Origin: Sulfurimonas sp.
Lineage (GTDB): Bacteria; Campylobacterota; Campylobacteria; Campylobacterales; Sulfurimonadaceae
Assembly: GCA_028687935.1 (NCBI GenBank)
Contig: JAQTZE010000012.1
Span: 1-64,000, forward strand
Direction: 5' to 3'
Length of the DNA stretch: 64,000 bases
Shown: positions 28,673-39,100 of the stretch, in pieces
Layout: each line of letters begins with the position of its first letter
How positions within the stretch are numbered: the first letter of the stretch is position 1
Position numbers and translations under genes: made by a program
Notes under the pieces: generated by a model
What the model was told of the DNA's origin: nothing
Database searches by the model: none
Seen by the model: only the letters and a program-made list of their open reading frames with translations

Positions 28673-29580
28673 AAGTATCCCTCTATTTTTTTGAGTTCCA
28701 TCGCACCTTCTTGGTCTTTATCGATGAGTCGGCCTTCTCGTTCACTGCTTGTGGATAAAAGCATCTCTTTGATGATCTCTGGAAGGGTTGTCGCAGTCGA
28801 GTTTATCGCTCCTGTGAGCGGATAACATCCAAGGGTACGAAAACGCACCATCTCTTTTTTTGCACTCGCTCTGAGCTCTTTGGGCATTCGCTCATCATCG
28901 ACCATGATTTTCACCCCGTCCATCTCGACGACTTCACGCTCTTTTGCAAGATAAAGCGAAGGAATCTGGATATTTTCCAAGTAGATATATTGCCAGATAT
29001 CAAGCTCTGTCCAGTTGCTTATCGGAAAGACACGCACGCTTTCACCTTTAGCGATGGATGTGTTATAGATATTCCACAGTTCAGGTCTTTGGTTTTTTGG
29101 ATCCCATCTGTGTCCTTTGTCGCGAAATGAAAATATACGCTCTTTTGCACGGCTTTTTTCCTCATCGCGTCTTGCTCCGCCGATGATAGCATCATAGCCA
29201 CCTTGGTTGAGGGCTTGTTTGAGCGCCTCTGTTTTCATAACATCTGTATGGATTTTGCTCCCATGGACAAAGGGTGAAATATCCATAGCTACGCCATCAG
29301 GATTGGAATGGATTACAAGCTCAAATCCCAACTCTTGGGCGCGTTTATCACGAAACTCTATCATCTCTTTAAATTTCCAAAGTGTATCCACATGTAAAAG
29401 TGGAAAAGGGAGTTTTGCAGGGGCAAATGCTTTCATGGCAAGATGGAGCATCACAGAGGAGTCTTTGCCTATGGAGTACATCATCACGGGATTGGAAAAC
29501 TCTGCTGCGACTTCACGCAAGATATAGATGGACTCGGCTTCGAGCTGTTTGAGGTGGGTGAGTTTTTCTTGTGTTAGCAT
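28669..29580 (-). CDS. cysD: Sulfate adenylyltransferase subunit 2, CysD
   Basis: 303 residues, PP-loop ATP pyrophosphatase of the PAPS-reductase superfamily. [15 protein letters not shown] is the SGKDS-type PP-loop; [20 protein letters not shown] and CYPLTGAI are diagnostic of CysD. Catalytic partner of CysN for sulfate activation. Located between cysC and cysN. Confidence 0.94.
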   Translation of the reverse strand: MLTQEKLTHLKQLEAESIYILREVAAEFSNPVMMYSIGKDSSVMLHLAMKAFAPAKLPFPLLHVDTLWKFKEMIEFRDKRAQELGFELVIHSNPDGVAMDISPFVHGSKIHTDVMKTEALKQALNQGGYDAIIGGARRDEEKSRAKERIFSFRDKGHRWDPKNQRPELWNIYNTSIAKGESVRVFPISNWTELDIWQYIYLENIQIPSLYLAKEREVVEMDGVKIMVDDERMPKELRASAKKEMVRFRTLGCYPLTGAINSTATTLPEIIKEMLLSTSSEREGRLIDKDQEGAMELKKIEGYF

Positions 29581-29592
29581 CTACTTTTGCCT

Positions 29593-30186
29593 CTATTTGA
29601 TATAACTATTGCTGCGTAAATAGTTGAGTATTTGTGCACAAGTTGCTTCTATAGAAGCATCACCCGTGATGTGTAGCTCTGGTTGGAGCGGTGTTTCATA
29701 GGGTGAATCTATACCCGTAAACTCTTTTATATCCCCAGCGCGCGCTTTTTTGTAGAGTCCTTTGGGGTCACGACTCTCACAAACTTCAAGGGCTGTATCG
29801 ATAAAAATCTCTATAAATTCTCCTTCTTCAAGGAGCGCACGGACAACTTCTCTATCACTCGCAAAGGGTGAGATAAACGCAGTGAGGACGATTTGTCCGC
29901 TCTCCACAAAGAGCTTCGCAACTTCACCGATTCTTCTGATATTTTCAACTCTTGCGTTTGCATCAAAGCCCAAATCAGCGTTGAGTCCATGACGGATGTT
30001 ATCACCATCAAGGAGATAGGTAAAGTTTTGGTTGTGATATAAAAGCTCTTCAAGGGCATTTGCTATGGTGGATTTTCCACTGCCGCTGAGTCCCGTAAAC
30101 CACAAAACGCAAGGCTTTTGTCCTGTGCGTTTGACTCTGAGTTCTTTTGTGATGTGCGCGTTATGCCAGAGGATATTTTTGTTCAT
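29593..30186 (-). CDS. cysC: Adenylylsulfate kinase, CysC
   Basis: 197 residues. P-loop GLSGSGKST, APS-binding DGDNIRHGLNADLGF, and the lid FISPFASDREVVR. It phosphorylates APS to PAPS. All catalytic motifs are intact, in contrast with the DUF2061-fused paralogue downstream. It follows cysQ by 1 bp. Confidence 0.93.
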   Translation of the reverse strand: MNKNILWHNAHITKELRVKRTGQKPCVLWFTGLSGSGKSTIANALEELLYHNQNFTYLLDGDNIRHGLNADLGFDANARVENIRRIGEVAKLFVESGQIVLTAFISPFASDREVVRALLEEGEFIEIFIDTALEVCESRDPKGLYKKARAGDIKEFTGIDSPYETPLQPELHITGDASIEATCAQILNYLRSNSYIK

Positions 30187-30187
30187 T

Positions 30188-30958
30188 TTATTTCACTACA
30201 AACCAAGGATTTAAAAGATTTTCCTTATTATAGGTAAGTGCTGCGTTTGTGTCAAACTGGTAGCTCATTTTTCCACTCTCACGCACGATAGCATCCGCCG
30301 CTGCCGTATCCCACTCCATCGTGGGTGCAAGTCTTGGATAGATATCTGCACTTCCTTCGGCAACCATACAAAGTTTGAGTGAACTTCCTTTTGAGACCTG
30401 AACTATCTCTTCACTCTCAAGCGCATCTATAAATGCCTGCGTTTCATCAGAGAGGTGAGACTTTGAAGCGACAACAAAAAGCTTTTGCGCTTTGTTTGCG
30501 TTTGTATGCAGAGGGAGTTTTTGCCCATTTAAAAATGCACCTTCTCCTTGCTTCGCCCAGTAGATAGCACTCAGTGCGGGAGCATAGACGACACCTAAAA
30601 CGGGAGTATTTTTATGGATAAGAGCAATATTGACAGTAAACTCACCATTTTTTTTGATGAACTCTTTTGTGCCATCAATGGGGTCAATACACCAGTAATA
30701 TTCCCAATCTTTTCTCGTTTCATAGGCTATGATTTTATTCTCTTCTGAGAGGATAGGGATGTTTGGGTAGAGATTCTCAAGCGCGTTGCATATGATTTCA
30801 TTGGACTTTATATCTGCCTCAGTGAGTGGTGATTTGTCATCTTTGTAGGCAACATCAAAATCTTGCGCATAGATTTTCATAATTGCATCACCAGCATCAA
30901 ACGCAATCTTTTTTATAGCTTCTATATTTATTTGCTCTATCATCTTTTTAGATTCCAT
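30188..30958 (-). CDS. cysQ: 3'(2'),5'-bisphosphate nucleotidase, CysQ
   Basis: 256-residue inositol-monophosphatase-family enzyme. Metal sites: EENK near residue 70, WCIDPIDGTKEFIKKNGEFTVNIAL, and MEWDTAAADAIV near the end. It removes PAP, the by-product of sulfotransfer and PAPS reduction. Its place in a PAPS-synthesis operon supports active sulfotransferase chemistry. It begins 2 bp after the ATP-grasp gene. Confidence 0.9.
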   Translation of the reverse strand: MESKKMIEQINIEAIKKIAFDAGDAIMKIYAQDFDVAYKDDKSPLTEADIKSNEIICNALENLYPNIPILSEENKIIAYETRKDWEYYWCIDPIDGTKEFIKKNGEFTVNIALIHKNTPVLGVVYAPALSAIYWAKQGEGAFLNGQKLPLHTNANKAQKLFVVASKSHLSDETQAFIDALESEEIVQVSKGSSLKLCMVAEGSADIYPRLAPTMEWDTAAADAIVRESGKMSYQFDTNAALTYNKENLLNPWFVVK

Positions 30959-30960
30959 TT

Positions 30961-32718
30961 TTATAGCATAGCTAGCAATTGATGCAACTTCTCTTTTTCA
31001 ATAATCTTAGTGTTATCAGAATAGCTTTTGATATTCTCAGAGACAAGTGTCACATTTGAGGCTTTGTCAAAAGGGATTTGAAAATACAAGAGTGCATCAT
31101 TTTGTATAACAACTACGAGCGCGTCCACATCACTGCGCAAAAGCAATGAGAGTATTTTATCAAAGAGTCCTACAGATGAGGAATGTATCGTGTTGTTTTT
31201 ATCATCTTCTATACCATCACGCATCACAAGATAGCATCTCTTCCCTTCTTTGAGCAGTTGTTTTTGTTTTTCTCTTGCTTTGGTGAGTGTTTTCGCATCA
31301 TCACCCACAAAAATCTCAAGAGGAACTCTTCCATCTTTTTCTATAAAACTCTCAAAAAAGCTTGGTATATAGCTTTTTGAAATCTCTCCTTGTCCAAAAG
31401 AGGGCGCGAAGTTTATCTCGTTGATGATCGCTCCTGTTTCATGCCATGGTTTGGAGATATTGGAGGTGATGATATCCACTCCCGCAACACTTAGTCCAAA
31501 GAGTTTAGCGGCTCTGATGGCAACATCTCTATTATCGGGATGTATGATTTTGCTCATGTCCTCAGATCTTCCACCCCATTGTGTTGACTCGATATTTCGC
31601 AGTGGTATCCAGCTCTCTTTGGGCGGGACGGAGTTGAAATCGAGTCCAAGTTTCTGCAACTCTTTGTGGGCTAATGCATCACTTGGAAGCATTTTTTTTC
31701 TCAGCCAAGGCGCTTTTTTATCTTCTCGTGCATTGGCCTCTTTGATAAGCGTCTCTATGGTATCGACCCCGTTTGCTTGCACAGATATTGGCAGTCGTAT
31801 AACAACATAGAGGAGTTCCTCCTCAGCAATAAAGAGCCTATGACACATTCCTTCTACTTGTCTCTCGATGAGAATTTCTTTCGTTCTTGAGAGTTTCAAA
31901 GCTGTATCAAATGCACTTAGGAGTTCTTCTTCATTGTAGATATCAATACTCACACCTTCCCCACGGTCAAGGTCTGCGGGTTTGACAACGAGAGGGTAGT
32001 GTATCTGCTGTGCTATCGCTTTGGCTTGTTCTGGATTTTTAGCCACAGCGTGTAGTGGCGCTGGCAATCCTGCTATCTTGAGCAGATTTGCACTGAGGAT
32101 TTTATTTTGTGAGAGCATAGAACCCATAGCGCTATCGGTATCTAGGGTGCTTCTATCCATTTTTCTCGCTTTAGAACCCCAGCCAAGCTGATAGACACCA
32201 TTGCCTAGATGGATAAAAGGAATAGCTCTCTTGTACGCTACTTTGAGAACGGGAATTCTTGATTTTCCAGCGGGCATCAAAGCTGCGATAGGGTTGATGA
32301 CCTCGTCTAAACAACTCTTAAAGAGCATGGCTTGCGTTTGAGGATTTATCTGGTTTTGCATCATCCAAAAAATGGCTTTAAAACTAAAGTTTATAATATC
32401 GGTATAGTGTTTATCCGCTATAAAATGGATGTAGCCCACAGCGAGAGTTATGCGTAGATTGGAGCTATCTTCTTCGCTTGCGACTATACTTAGAATCTCA
32501 CCATCATAATAGACAGGTATTTGAATAGCTTGAAGCAGTGCTTTTATCATCAGCTGCGTTTTATGTACAAGCTGATGCACTTCATCCCCATCGTAAGGCT
32601 CACTCTCTATCTCAAATGCCTCTTTGAACCAGCTATCAACTAAAGCTAGGTTGATCTCTTTTGGAAGTGTAAGATTTACGCCGTATTGTTTTGTTACTTG
32701 TTTTAAATTTTGAGTCAC
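30961..32718 (-). CDS. ATP-grasp ligase of the cyanophycin-synthetase/glutathione-ligase type
   Basis: 585 residues, GTG start. The central region is an ATP-grasp fold like that of CphA or NAGGN synthetase: GWGSKARKMDRSTLDTDSAM, YPLVVKPADLDRGEGVSI, then NEINFAPSFGQGE for the metal-binding loop. Residues 1-170 match no family I recognise, and 500-585 form an additional helical end. Such enzymes form an amide or peptide bond on a carboxylate. With two acetyltransferases and a BKACE enzyme in the same operon, it may assemble a small acylated peptide or amino-acid conjugate. The substrate is not known. Confidence 0.75.
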   Translation of the reverse strand: MTQNLKQVTKQYGVNLTLPKEINLALVDSWFKEAFEIESEPYDGDEVHQLVHKTQLMIKALLQAIQIPVYYDGEILSIVASEEDSSNLRITLAVGYIHFIADKHYTDIINFSFKAIFWMMQNQINPQTQAMLFKSCLDEVINPIAALMPAGKSRIPVLKVAYKRAIPFIHLGNGVYQLGWGSKARKMDRSTLDTDSAMGSMLSQNKILSANLLKIAGLPAPLHAVAKNPEQAKAIAQQIHYPLVVKPADLDRGEGVSIDIYNEEELLSAFDTALKLSRTKEILIERQVEGMCHRLFIAEEELLYVVIRLPISVQANGVDTIETLIKEANAREDKKAPWLRKKMLPSDALAHKELQKLGLDFNSVPPKESWIPLRNIESTQWGGRSEDMSKIIHPDNRDVAIRAAKLFGLSVAGVDIITSNISKPWHETGAIINEINFAPSFGQGEISKSYIPSFFESFIEKDGRVPLEIFVGDDAKTLTKAREKQKQLLKEGKRCYLVMRDGIEDDKNNTIHSSSVGLFDKILSLLLRSDVDALVVVIQNDALLYFQIPFDKASNVTLVSENIKSYSDNTKIIEKEKLHQLLAML

Positions 32719-32740
32719 TTTATATTTTCCCTATAGTCAT

Positions 32741-34093
32741 CTAAAAAATTTCCAATAATTTTCTTGTATATTCAGGTGTAGCAATCTCACGACCTAGCTC
32801 ATGACTTATACGAACAACTCTCTCTACTAGCATGGTATTTGTTGCCAAAAGTGATTTTGAAGCATCGTAGTATATATTATCTTCCAAACCGACTCGTACA
32901 TTCCCTCCGGCAACAATCGCAGCCATATTCATAGGCAATTGAAATACTCCCAGTCCTGCTGCCGCCCATACTGAATTTTCTGGCAGTGATTTGTAGATAT
33001 GAGCCAAATCACCTATTGTAGCAGCTGCTGTATTGATATTGCCAAGTAAAATATTGACATATTTATTCCCACTGATGATATTGTTTCGCTCAAGGTATTT
33101 GATGATATTTATCATGCCTGCATCAAAGACTTCGAGTTCAGGTTTTATCGATTTTTCTTGCATGAGCATTGCCAAAGCTTGTATAGTATCGATGGTATTT
33201 ACGCTTGCTCCTGATAAAAAGTTCATAGAGCCTAAAGTCAGGCTCGCCATATCCGGCTTGGCAGCTGCACTGAGGTGTAAAACTTCACTTCTCTCTTCAA
33301 AGCTTTGTCCTCCGCGGCCAGATGTTGTAGCACAGCAGATGAGATGGGGTCGTTCTCTTCGTATAGCTGTGATGATTTGTTCATAATAGCGGGCACTGCT
33401 CACCGCTTCTCCATGTTTATCTCTGGCATGAAGATGGACAATACGCGCACCTGCATCATATACATTCATGGCATCTTGTACTATCTCATCTGTGGATATT
33501 GGGACATATTTCGTTGCTATTTTGGTCGGAATAACTCCACTCAAAGCTGCGTTTATTATGAGAGGTTGGTAGGGTGAGAGAGGATGCGGATCGTTAGCGT
33601 TGATGTATGTAGTTATTGATTTTTTATGAGCATTTTTATTTTGCATATACTTTTCTAAATCCAGCTCTAAAACAGCATAGTGATCGACGCTTGAGAGACC
33701 ATGATTGGATAATTTCTTTTGCTTTCCTATTTCACTATATCCATATTTCTTTTTATACCAAAGGATGATTTCAAAACGATCCGACTCTGTTAAAACTTTT
33801 TTGATACCAAGTTCATACATGGCTTGCAGTCTTCTATCTTGAAGTGCTTCCCCAATGCCAGAGCCTTGAAGCTCCGGATAAACAGCAAGAGACCTAGTCG
33901 TGCCTATATCTTTACTGATAATTTTATATCCAGCTACACCGACTATTTTATCGGATATTTTTGCAACAAAAAAACAGTTAAAGTCTATCTCTTCGGCTTC
34001 AGCTGATGGAATACGATGCATATTCCAAGGTCTTAAAACATTGAGAATATCTTCTCTCTCTTTTGGGGAGGCTTTATCGATTGTAAAGTTCAA
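32741..34093 (-). CDS. GNAT acetyltransferase fused to a BKACE (DUF849) beta-keto acid cleavage enzyme
   Basis: 450 residues, TTG start 8 nt after AAGGA. Residues 1-150 form a GNAT domain (RSLAVYPELQGSGIGEALQD, IILWYKKKYGYSEIGK). Residues 170-450 are a DUF849/BKACE enzyme: HLHARDKHGEA supplies two zinc ligands, and GGNVRVGLEDNIYYD is the C-terminal zinc/substrate signature. BKACE enzymes split beta-keto acids using acetyl-CoA, giving acetoacetate and a CoA thioester. A fused acetyltransferase could use that thioester directly. The fusion is direct in one frame with no stop. Confidence 0.82.
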   Translation of the reverse strand: MNFTIDKASPKEREDILNVLRPWNMHRIPSAEAEEIDFNCFFVAKISDKIVGVAGYKIISKDIGTTRSLAVYPELQGSGIGEALQDRRLQAMYELGIKKVLTESDRFEIILWYKKKYGYSEIGKQKKLSNHGLSSVDHYAVLELDLEKYMQNKNAHKKSITTYINANDPHPLSPYQPLIINAALSGVIPTKIATKYVPISTDEIVQDAMNVYDAGARIVHLHARDKHGEAVSSARYYEQIITAIRRERPHLICCATTSGRGGQSFEERSEVLHLSAAAKPDMASLTLGSMNFLSGASVNTIDTIQALAMLMQEKSIKPELEVFDAGMINIIKYLERNNIISGNKYVNILLGNINTAAATIGDLAHIYKSLPENSVWAAAGLGVFQLPMNMAAIVAGGNVRVGLEDNIYYDASKSLLATNTMLVERVVRISHELGREIATPEYTRKLLEIF

Positions 34094-34125
34094 TGCTCTG
34101 TTCCTTTATATCTAAAGATTTTAAC

Positions 34126-34614
34126 TCAAAGATTGATAAATATCCCCTCTGGTTCATCAAACTTTACATACCAAAGTTGCAGAGCTCTTTCACTTTTGCC
34201 AGCGTAGGTGTAGCCGCGTTTTGTCATGTAGTTTGTGTGTTCACCCAAATGGGCTAGTTTTTGGTTTTCAAGTTCGAGAACGATTCCTTTAGCCTCTTGT
34301 GCATAACTTTTTTTGAGCTCAAAAAAGTTCAATTGCATAAGTTTTGTTCTAAGTGCAAGGCTTCCTCGGTACTCTTCTTTGATAAATGCTCTGATAAAAA
34401 AATAGCTTTCATTGAGAACTTTTAGTTCTGCTGTGTAGGCTGTACTTACTCCAACTATCTCACTGCCAAAGAGAACAAGTGTTGAGACTTGCTCAACTCT
34501 TCTGAGTGCCTCATTTTGAGGAAGAACTCCAGAACTCGTCCAGAGTTTTATGATGCCCTGTTTTTGTTCTTGCGAAAGGTTCTGATAGACAAATTGGAGC
34601 TTAAGATTTTGCAT
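34126..34614 (-). CDS. Putative GNAT-like acetyltransferase
   Basis: 162 residues from the ATG at 34614, preceded by GAGAAG; further in-frame upstream codons lie inside the previous gene. The fold is suggested by TLVLFGSEIVGVST, YFFIRAFIKEEYRGS and a C-terminal YMTKRGYTYAG. It lacks a perfect acetyl-CoA motif, so the call is moderate. It overlaps the TIGR03032 gene by 14 bp and is part of the operon. Confidence 0.55.
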   Translation of the reverse strand: MQNLKLQFVYQNLSQEQKQGIIKLWTSSGVLPQNEALRRVEQVSTLVLFGSEIVGVSTAYTAELKVLNESYFFIRAFIKEEYRGSLALRTKLMQLNFFELKKSYAQEAKGIVLELENQKLAHLGEHTNYMTKRGYTYAGKSERALQLWYVKFDEPEGIFINL

Positions 34615-36046
34615 TTTCTTCTCGTTGTAAGATTTCAAGTGAGTTTTTCGCTTTTGCGTTTTTAGGATCAAGTTCAAGGATTGTGTTGTACTGCGTTTGT
34701 GCAGACTTGAAGTCGCCTTTTTTATAGTAGACATAACCCAAAGAGTCATAAGTCTCAAGGATGGAAGCATCTTTGTCCATCACTTCTTGGAGTATCTCAA
34801 GCGCTTCATCATATCTGCCCAAATCCCCAAGTGCCACAGCCATATTAAATGTGGCAGGGAGATAGTCACTCTGGATTGCAAGTGCTTTTTTGAACTCTTC
34901 TATCGCCTCTTCTTTTTTATTTTCATTGAAGAGGTCTGTTCCTTTTTCAAAAAGCGGTGCGGCACGTTCTATATCACTCTCAGGCATTTTTATCTGCGCT
35001 ATATCATCATTTGAGATGATATAGTTTGCTTTTGAGTAGTCACTATTAAAGTCAAACATCTCCATTTTTGTATGAGGAAGCACACTTACTGCGAAGACTT
35101 CATCCACGCCGCTTGTGAACTCTATAAAGGAGATGATTTTTCCTGTTTTGATATTGACAACCCATACGCCACTTACACGCTTAGGGAGTTTTGTGATAGG
35201 AAGTCCGCTAAATGTTGCACTCTCCCTTACTTTTGAGAGACCGATAAACGCAAAGTCGCCGACCATCTGGATGCCGCGAGTAAATCCTGGAAGTGATGCA
35301 ACCTCTATGAGCTCTTTTTTTTCAAAATCGAAATACGAAAGAGCCCCTTTGCCTGATTCAAGTACCCAGAGTTTTTCCTGATGCCATCTTGGTGAGTGTG
35401 GCATACTGAGACCTCGAAGCAAAATCTCATTGGTTTTTATATCCATGAGGATGCCGCCGTTTGCTTTGTTGGCTCTCCAGCCAAGTGGCTCATCTGTCTC
35501 TCCAAGTGCAGTTACATATCTTGGTTCACCATCACGAGTACAAAAGCCATTGAGATGGCATTTGTCAGTTGGTTGTAAAAATGTTATAAAAGGCGGTTTC
35601 CAGATAGGTTTGAAGCTGCTGTTTGGATCTTTGATACACAGACATGAAAACTTTGTATTGATAAAATAGAGCTCATCTTTGCAGTACTCCATCTCATGGA
35701 TATCAATATCTGCTGTAAAATGGATATTTTGAGGCATATAGCAAGCATCAAACGCAGCCCCTTCGAGTTTTGGTGCAACTCCGCTGAAGTTTGCAAACTG
35801 ATAGATTCCATGACCTAGTCCTGCCCATATCTTTCCTGCGTTTGCGTACATTCCCATCGGACGAGGAAACTCTTTGTAGCGTATATCAAACGCATCGTTC
35901 TCTTGCCCCATCAAAATTATCTTACCGCTTTGGTAGGTACTCATCGCGATTGTAGATTTCATCTGCTTGAGAAGTTCGACAACATTTACTGAATAGGTGA
36001 AGTCAATATTTTGAGGAGGCGGAGTTTTTGTTTGCGTTTGGTTCAT
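34601..36046 (-). CDS. TIGR03032-family protein with C-terminal TPR repeats
   Basis: 481 residues. Residues 15-330 match the TIGR03032/DUF4915 family of unknown function: HLNGFCTRDGEPRYVTALGE, ETDEPLGWRANKANGG, LSMPHSPRWHQEKLWVLESG. The pattern looks like a beta-propeller. Residues 350-470 are three TPR units (FEKGTDLFNENKKEEAIEEF, YDSLGYVYYKKGDFKSA). No signal peptide, so cytosolic. It heads the operon that ends with PAPS synthesis genes. It may be an assembly platform, which is inference. Confidence 0.7.
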   Translation of the reverse strand: MNQTQTKTPPPQNIDFTYSVNVVELLKQMKSTIAMSTYQSGKIILMGQENDAFDIRYKEFPRPMGMYANAGKIWAGLGHGIYQFANFSGVAPKLEGAAFDACYMPQNIHFTADIDIHEMEYCKDELYFINTKFSCLCIKDPNSSFKPIWKPPFITFLQPTDKCHLNGFCTRDGEPRYVTALGETDEPLGWRANKANGGILMDIKTNEILLRGLSMPHSPRWHQEKLWVLESGKGALSYFDFEKKELIEVASLPGFTRGIQMVGDFAFIGLSKVRESATFSGLPITKLPKRVSGVWVVNIKTGKIISFIEFTSGVDEVFAVSVLPHTKMEMFDFNSDYSKANYIISNDDIAQIKMPESDIERAAPLFEKGTDLFNENKKEEAIEEFKKALAIQSDYLPATFNMAVALGDLGRYDEALEILQEVMDKDASILETYDSLGYVYYKKGDFKSAQTQYNTILELDPKNAKAKNSLEILQREENAKS

Positions 36047-36114
36047 GTGTGTTTATTCCAATATTATTGATATTTGATTGTAGCTAAAAAAGATTTATGT
36101 GATAGAAAAAAGTG

Positions 36115-36144
36115 TTATATATCCGAAAAAAATCGGATATATAA
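36115..36144. terminator. Hairpin terminator between autotransporter and TIGR03032 operon
   Basis: TTATATATCCGA and TCGGATATATAA form a perfect 12-bp stem with an AAAAAA loop, 16 bp beyond the autotransporter stop; on the minus strand it is followed by a T-run. Confidence 0.7.
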
Positions 36145-36159
36145 ACGTTGCAGAAAAGA

Positions 36160-39100
36160 TTAGAATTTCAACACATACTTAGTAGAGAGAGTATTGTTTC
36201 TAAACGCAGTACCTTTTGCTTGGTAGTTATACATGAAGTTGATTTCACCACCAAGAACATTGTCTATTTCATACCCTACACCAGCATCATAACCCCATCT
36301 TCCATTGTCAATACCTGCAGTATTGAATGTAGTTGTTGGAGCACCTTGATATGCAGTCGTAACTGTAGAGATATCATTTCTAAAGTCATAGCCTACATTT
36401 GCGTTTGCTATGAAACCTGAATCTTTATCTACTCTATAGTGAGCGATACCACCAACACCAGCAATCATCTCATCAGCACTAAAGCTATCCGCTTGAAGAT
36501 TGAATATTCCTGCATCTGTTTCACTGTATGAAGGGTTTTTATAGTGTCTATAACTTGCTTGAACCATAGGCTGTACTATCAGCTTATTACTTACATCAAT
36601 CGTTTTCATAAGTTTAAGGTCAAGTGCTGCCGTAGAACTTGTATAGTCTGCGTTTGCAGTAGGACCGCCAGCAATATTTCTCGTTGTAGAAGTATTCTGC
36701 CAAGCATAACCAAGTTGATAGAGGAAGCTTACTTCATCATTGAAGAGTGGCATATTTCCATAGACAAGTGTGCTGAGGACATCAAGCTCTGAAGTTTGTG
36801 CTACATTATTTACATCTACATACGCTTTTGTATAGAAGAAGGCTAAACCGATTTTCTCATTTTTGGCATACTCACCATCCACACCAAGTCCAAATCCATT
36901 TGCTCTTACTCCAAAGCCGTTGATACCGTCTTTGTTATCTTGAGAACCAAATGAAGTGTATGGTTTGATCCAAGCATGTTTCTCTTTGAGAAGTTCATCT
37001 CCAGAGTTCATACCATTACTTCCACCTGCATTGACAGTCTGTCTCATATCTACGATACCTTGCATACCAGTCATGATCTGTCCACTTGCTCCTACACTTG
37101 CTGTTGTTCCGAGTGGAGTTGTGCTTTGGACTGCTGCTGCAAGTTGCGCGTTTGTTCCACTATTGCTCAGAAGGAACGGATCAAATACAGGATTGCCATC
37201 TTCGCTGATTGTAGTCAAAGCTGCTGCTGCACTTTGGGTGTTTGTATTTCCCCCTCCTGCAATGGTAGAATCCAAGATAGTGCTTTCTTGAACGATGTTT
37301 AAATTGATTGCACCATCACTTCCATTTGTGCCAGATGTAAAATAGTTGAACTTTATAAGCACAGAGTTATCTGCAATATTTAATGGTCCATCAATCGTTA
37401 AGGCATTGCTTGCTGTGACAACATCTGTGAGTGTTTGACCGATGAGAGGTTTTTGATAATCTGCAAGTGTCTTCACATCTACTTTAATAGTCGAGCCACT
37501 TTCAAAAGTCGCTGTGTTTGTAGAGAGTTGAGAGTAGGTGTTTGCAACGCTTCCATCTTCCCCGCTAAAGAGTCCTATCTCTAAGATACCCGTACTTGTT
37601 TGTGTGAAGTTACTGATATATGCACTATCTTCTCCATTTGCGTTATGAGGCAGAGAGATAAGACCTTTGTTGGTAAGTGTACGAGCTACATTGATATTTC
37701 CGTAGAGTTTTCCCTCCGTGTCATTGAGAACAGTAGCTACATCAGGGTAACTCGCAATAAGCGCAGGAGAGAGAGGTGGCAAACTACTATTTACATAACC
37801 TACATAAATAGAATAAGCACCTTGATCCGCTTCACCATTGAGAGTTGCGGTGATTGTGCCATTGTTTTGTATGCTAGAAGTATCATAGATATAAGAGGCC
37901 TGAATACCGTAAGCGGTAGTACTTCCATCCACAGTGATTGTTCCGTTGTTTACAACTTTTGTATTGCCATATAAATATTGGGTTTGTATACCGTATGCCT
38001 CATTCGCAGAGACAGTTATAGTACCTGTTGCCTCATTTGTGATAGATGAGTTGTCGTACATACTATCAGCAGTAATACCAGAAGCACGACTTGAAGTAGA
38101 ATTGACATCTATTGCTCCTGCGTTTACTATGGATGAATCACTATACATAGTATAAGTGGCTATACCCTTAGCATCTTCACCTGATAAGACAGTTATAGTA
38201 CCTGTTGCCTCATTTGTGATAGATGAGTTGTAATTCATCCTATCAGCATAAATACCATAAGCACCACTTGAAGTAGAAGCAACATTTATCGTTCCTGCAT
38301 TTACTATAGATGAATCACTATTCATCGTATTATCAGCGGCTATACCATAAGCAGAATAGGGTGCTGAGACAGTTATATTACCTGTTGCTGTATTTTCTAT
38401 AGTTCCGTTATTATTGCTCTCTATATGTATACCATACGCTTCACCATTATTGAAAGATGTAGCATTAATATCTCCAGAGTTGCTAATAGTGCCATAATTA
38501 CTATTACCTATTAAAATACCAGTAGCATTGGTATTGCGTGAAGAATATTTTTGAGATCCGTTGACAGTACTTGTAGAAGTAGCAGTGGCAGTAATGGCTC
38601 CTGAGTTACTAATAGTGCCATTATTATTATTAGCTATAGAAATTCCCTGAGTATCTGCACTGCTTGCAGCAGCCCCATAATATGAGTTGGCATTACTTGT
38701 AGCGGTTGCAGCGGCAGTAATAGTTCCTGAATTAGTAATAGTACCACTATTGTCTTCACCTATAGAAATTCCCTGAGCATTTGCACTGCTATAAGCAAAA
38801 CCCTTAAATGAGTCGGCGTTACTTATAACAACAGCATTAATATCTCCAGAGTTAGTAATAGTGCCACTATTACTATTAGCTATAGAAATTCCTTGAGCAT
38901 TTGCACTACTTGAACTATTATCGTAATATGCAGAGACTTCACTTGTGGCTGTAGCGGTAGCAGTGATAATTCCTGTGTTGCTAATATTGCCATCATTGTT
39001 ATAACTACTTATACTAATACCAGTAGCATTTGTATTGCTCGAAGCAGCACCAGAATATGAAAAGGTATCACTTGTAGCAGTAGCAGCAATAGCTCCTGAG

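Noticed and set aside
25696..30958. Reading the cys genes as ordinary sulfate assimilation
   Set aside because: No PAPS reductase or sulfite reductase lies nearby, and unusual partner genes share the operon. Assimilation by genes elsewhere cannot be fully excluded.
30188..30958. Inositol monophosphatase instead of CysQ
   Set aside because: The motifs are shared by the family, but the location in a PAPS operon and length favour CysQ.
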